Part shown: positions 63,501 through 64,000 of the stretch, in pieces
How positions within the stretch are numbered: the stretch's first letter is position 1
How the letters are laid out: each line of letters opens with the position of its first letter
Assembly: GCA_041399065.1 (NCBI GenBank)
Contig: JAWKTN010000003.1
Coordinates: 682,001 to 746,000, forward strand
From: JAGQPD01 sp020426865
GTDB lineage: Bacteria > Planctomycetota > Planctomycetia > Pirellulales > Pirellulaceae
Reading direction: 5' to 3'
DNA: 64,000 nt
Notes under the pieces: model-generated
The model's database searches: none
What the model was told of the DNA's origin: nothing
What the model saw: the letters and a program-made list of their open reading frames with translations, nothing else
Made by a program: the position numbers and the translations under genes

Positions 63501-64000
63501 GTGCGCGAAATGTACGTCCGCCGGTTGCGCTCACTGATGGACCAGTTGCTACTCCCAGCCGGAAGCCCGGAGACTTCCTGGCTTGATCGCCGAATCGCCG
63601 AACTGACCGCCGATTTACAGCCCGAAATCGGCTCGACCAGTTGGCTCAACGACGTCAATCGCATCACCAACGAATATCTCGTTGAACGCCGACAGCACCT
63701 GTACGTCGATCACAGCATCGACAACCCGACCTATCCGGACAACGCGGCAATTCCCGATGCGCAAATCGGCAACCCGGCCATTTTATTCGGCGCGATGGAT
63801 GCAAGTCCGGCAAGCGGCAACCAGGACCAAGAGTATCTCGAGCTTACCAATCCAAATACTACGGCGGTCGACATCAGCAATTGGCGAATCGAAGGGGGAA
63901 TCGCGTTCACCTTCCGCCCCGGCACGGTGATCCCCGCCGGTGACACTCTGTACATTACGCCCGACGTCCCTGCATTTCTCGCTCGCACCAGCGGCCCACG
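60576..64000 (+). CDS. Giant surface protein with lamin-tail, discoidin-like and CotH domains (runs off right edge)
   Basis: At least 1141 residues, start GTG 60576 with GAGG 5 bases upstream; the frame is open to a TAA at 60546-60548. The N-terminus is strongly basic (RRNKQRPTRQRRAVRSRLRN) and has the planctomycete giant-protein motif EILEPRVVLTG. Then lamin-tail domain ~55-160 (SSDWIEIYNPTSNTIDLADW), a beta-rich part with discoidin/F5-8C-like segment ~260-405 (NDVPSRDPYTWTLSGSNDG), a jelly-roll type ~430-530 (YDDGFVAYLNGQLVASAN), a CotH-type domain ~695-1040 (VFVRRRGGNTTQGRKFEF, NYHVYRDTEGSQQWTFLPWDKDLTFG) and the start of a second lamin-tail domain (~1070-, QEYLELTNPNTTAVDISNW). Exported by an unknown route; likely cell-surface adhesion. 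Stop codon is beyond the window. Confidence 0.85.
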   Translation, partial: MERRNKQRPTRQRRAVRSRLRNSAGYGAGYRISRGIEILEPRVVLTGHPLITEFMASNSATLLDGDGRSSDWIEIYNPTSNTIDLADWHLTDNPDNLDKWTFPTKEQSILLPGEYLIVFASGESVEDYIDRDGYLHTDFNLNAAGEYLALTDPDNNIIHEYAPSYPQQIGDVSFGLATNAQQLVLIDNTHAASAIVPTDGSLDAAVGTETPLWTLPSFNDDTWLNSGSGVGVGFDFGDDGVPDIPNGTLLPGGLVGFDLTDPEEDGTVNGTITAGGFPGSPANEEPPRALDNTVGSKWLAFEPTGTYYQFRFAGGDRWAVNAYTITSANDVPSRDPYTWTLSGSNDGLNFAAVDTRTAQDFANRFETRLYEFTNNVPYEYYRFDFLTEFGATGSNAPNSIQMAEIELLSTGPVNYGELLGLDLQSPWNASQTSVYQRIDFDVSDPADLSSLTLEMQYDDGFVAYLNGQLVASANAPESLTFQSNATAEHEDADAIKPVSFNLTSFLDRLITGQNVLAIHALNVDDASPDLLSIPKLLATRVLDDTVSEAYMPQPSPGATNVLLGATLGPLVQNVTEQVAQPTQNQSIVVTAKVTATSSAITDVALHYRVMYGGETTVAMNDNGTGQDLTAGDGIYTGVIPSTAYGPGQMVRWYVTADNAVGGATRMPPFLKPTNSAEYYGTVVQNPGDSSDLPVFEYFVQNTSAAGTDAGTRGSVYFLGEFYDNVFVRRRGGNTTQGRKFEFNDGHYFLFDPVYPRVDEINLNERGAEPTYMRQVLSWDVYAAAGVPASLARPWHTRLNGSYQDVRIFVEQPDSDLLRRTGLDPNGALYKVGANGVENSLTSSTNGINKRTRKEEDNSDLQALVDGVNPNNPNRIEYVFDNVDIAAAINYIAATSIIHDNDAPHKNYHVYRDTEGSQQWTFLPWDKDLTFGLNFGLPGVIGNQDPFSHPFFGDSDHQKIDGKWNRLIDALFEIPSVREMYVRRLRSLMDQLLLPAGSPETSWLDRRIAELTADLQPEIGSTSWLNDVNRITNEYLVERRQHLYVDHSIDNPTYPDNAAIPDAQIGNPAILFGAMDASPASGNQDQEYLELTNPNTTAVDISNWRIEGGIAFTFRPGTVIPAGDTLYITPDVPAFLARTSGP

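Overview
The window looks like a piece of a Planctomycetota chromosome, most likely from the Pirellulales (Rhodopirellula/Blastopirellula-type). The grounds are a DUF1559 pilin-like protein, an SHD1-domain secreted protein, CotH/lamin-tail surface proteins with an N-terminal LEPRVVLTG-type motif, many Ser/Thr kinases, an Ftr (FhcD) C1-transfer enzyme, a Tat-exported Gfo/Idh/MocA oxidoreductase and a VWA/MoxR/DUF58 set. No rRNA or tRNA gene and no CRISPR array was recognised.

Region 1 (1-8280) is an accessory, decaying island. It holds the 3' part of an IS91-type transposase, an IS66-type element whose tnpC is split by a frameshift, a 5'-truncated tyrosine recombinase followed by a long inverted repeat, an orphan RHS C-terminal toxin module with a probable immunity gene, about 2 kb of gene-poor DNA with inverted, direct and REP-like hairpin repeats, and a broken Y1 (REP-associated) transposase.

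Region 2 (8281-17634, all +) contains a giant coiled-coil membrane protein, thymidylate kinase, a membrane Ser/Thr kinase, an iron-type solute-binding lipoprotein and a soluble coiled-coil protein. Region 3 (17688-24634) has a DUF1559 protein plus small lipoprotein divergent from mntR with two matching operator-like sites between them, a ROK sugar kinase, Ftr, an SHD1 protein and an RlmK-like methyltransferase. Region 4 (24644-31306, all -) is a metallophosphoesterase, a PAS-GAF-receiver protein, glycerate 2-kinase and a large secreted protein of unknown role. Region 5 (31464-36595) has a small helical protein, a kinase fused to a degenerate receiver, two neighbouring uracil-DNA-glycosylase-superfamily genes and der.

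Region 6 (36662-45461) carries a DUF481 outer-membrane protein, a CotH/EF-hand protein, a Tat-secreted oxidoreductase, rpiB translationally overlapped with a YrdC/Sua5-tyrosine phosphatase fusion, and an NHL propeller protein. Region 7 (45540-52673, all +) is a VWA/GATase-like protein, MoxR ATPase, DUF58 protein and BatA-like VWA protein. Region 8 (52749-58475) has an orphan ABC ATPase with a single-domain response regulator, then sdhCAB. Region 9 (58951-64000) has an MFS transporter and the first ~1140 residues of a giant surface protein that runs off the right edge.

Functionally the core genes are housekeeping (tmk, der, sdhCAB, rpiB, tsaC-like, mntR, UDGs) mixed with planctomycete-specific envelope and signalling proteins. 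The points most worth a second look are the orphan RHS toxin/immunity cassette, the twin operator sites at mntR/DUF1559, the REP hairpin field with a relic Y1 transposase, and the kinase-pseudo-receiver and PAS-GAF-DHp-like-REC proteins.
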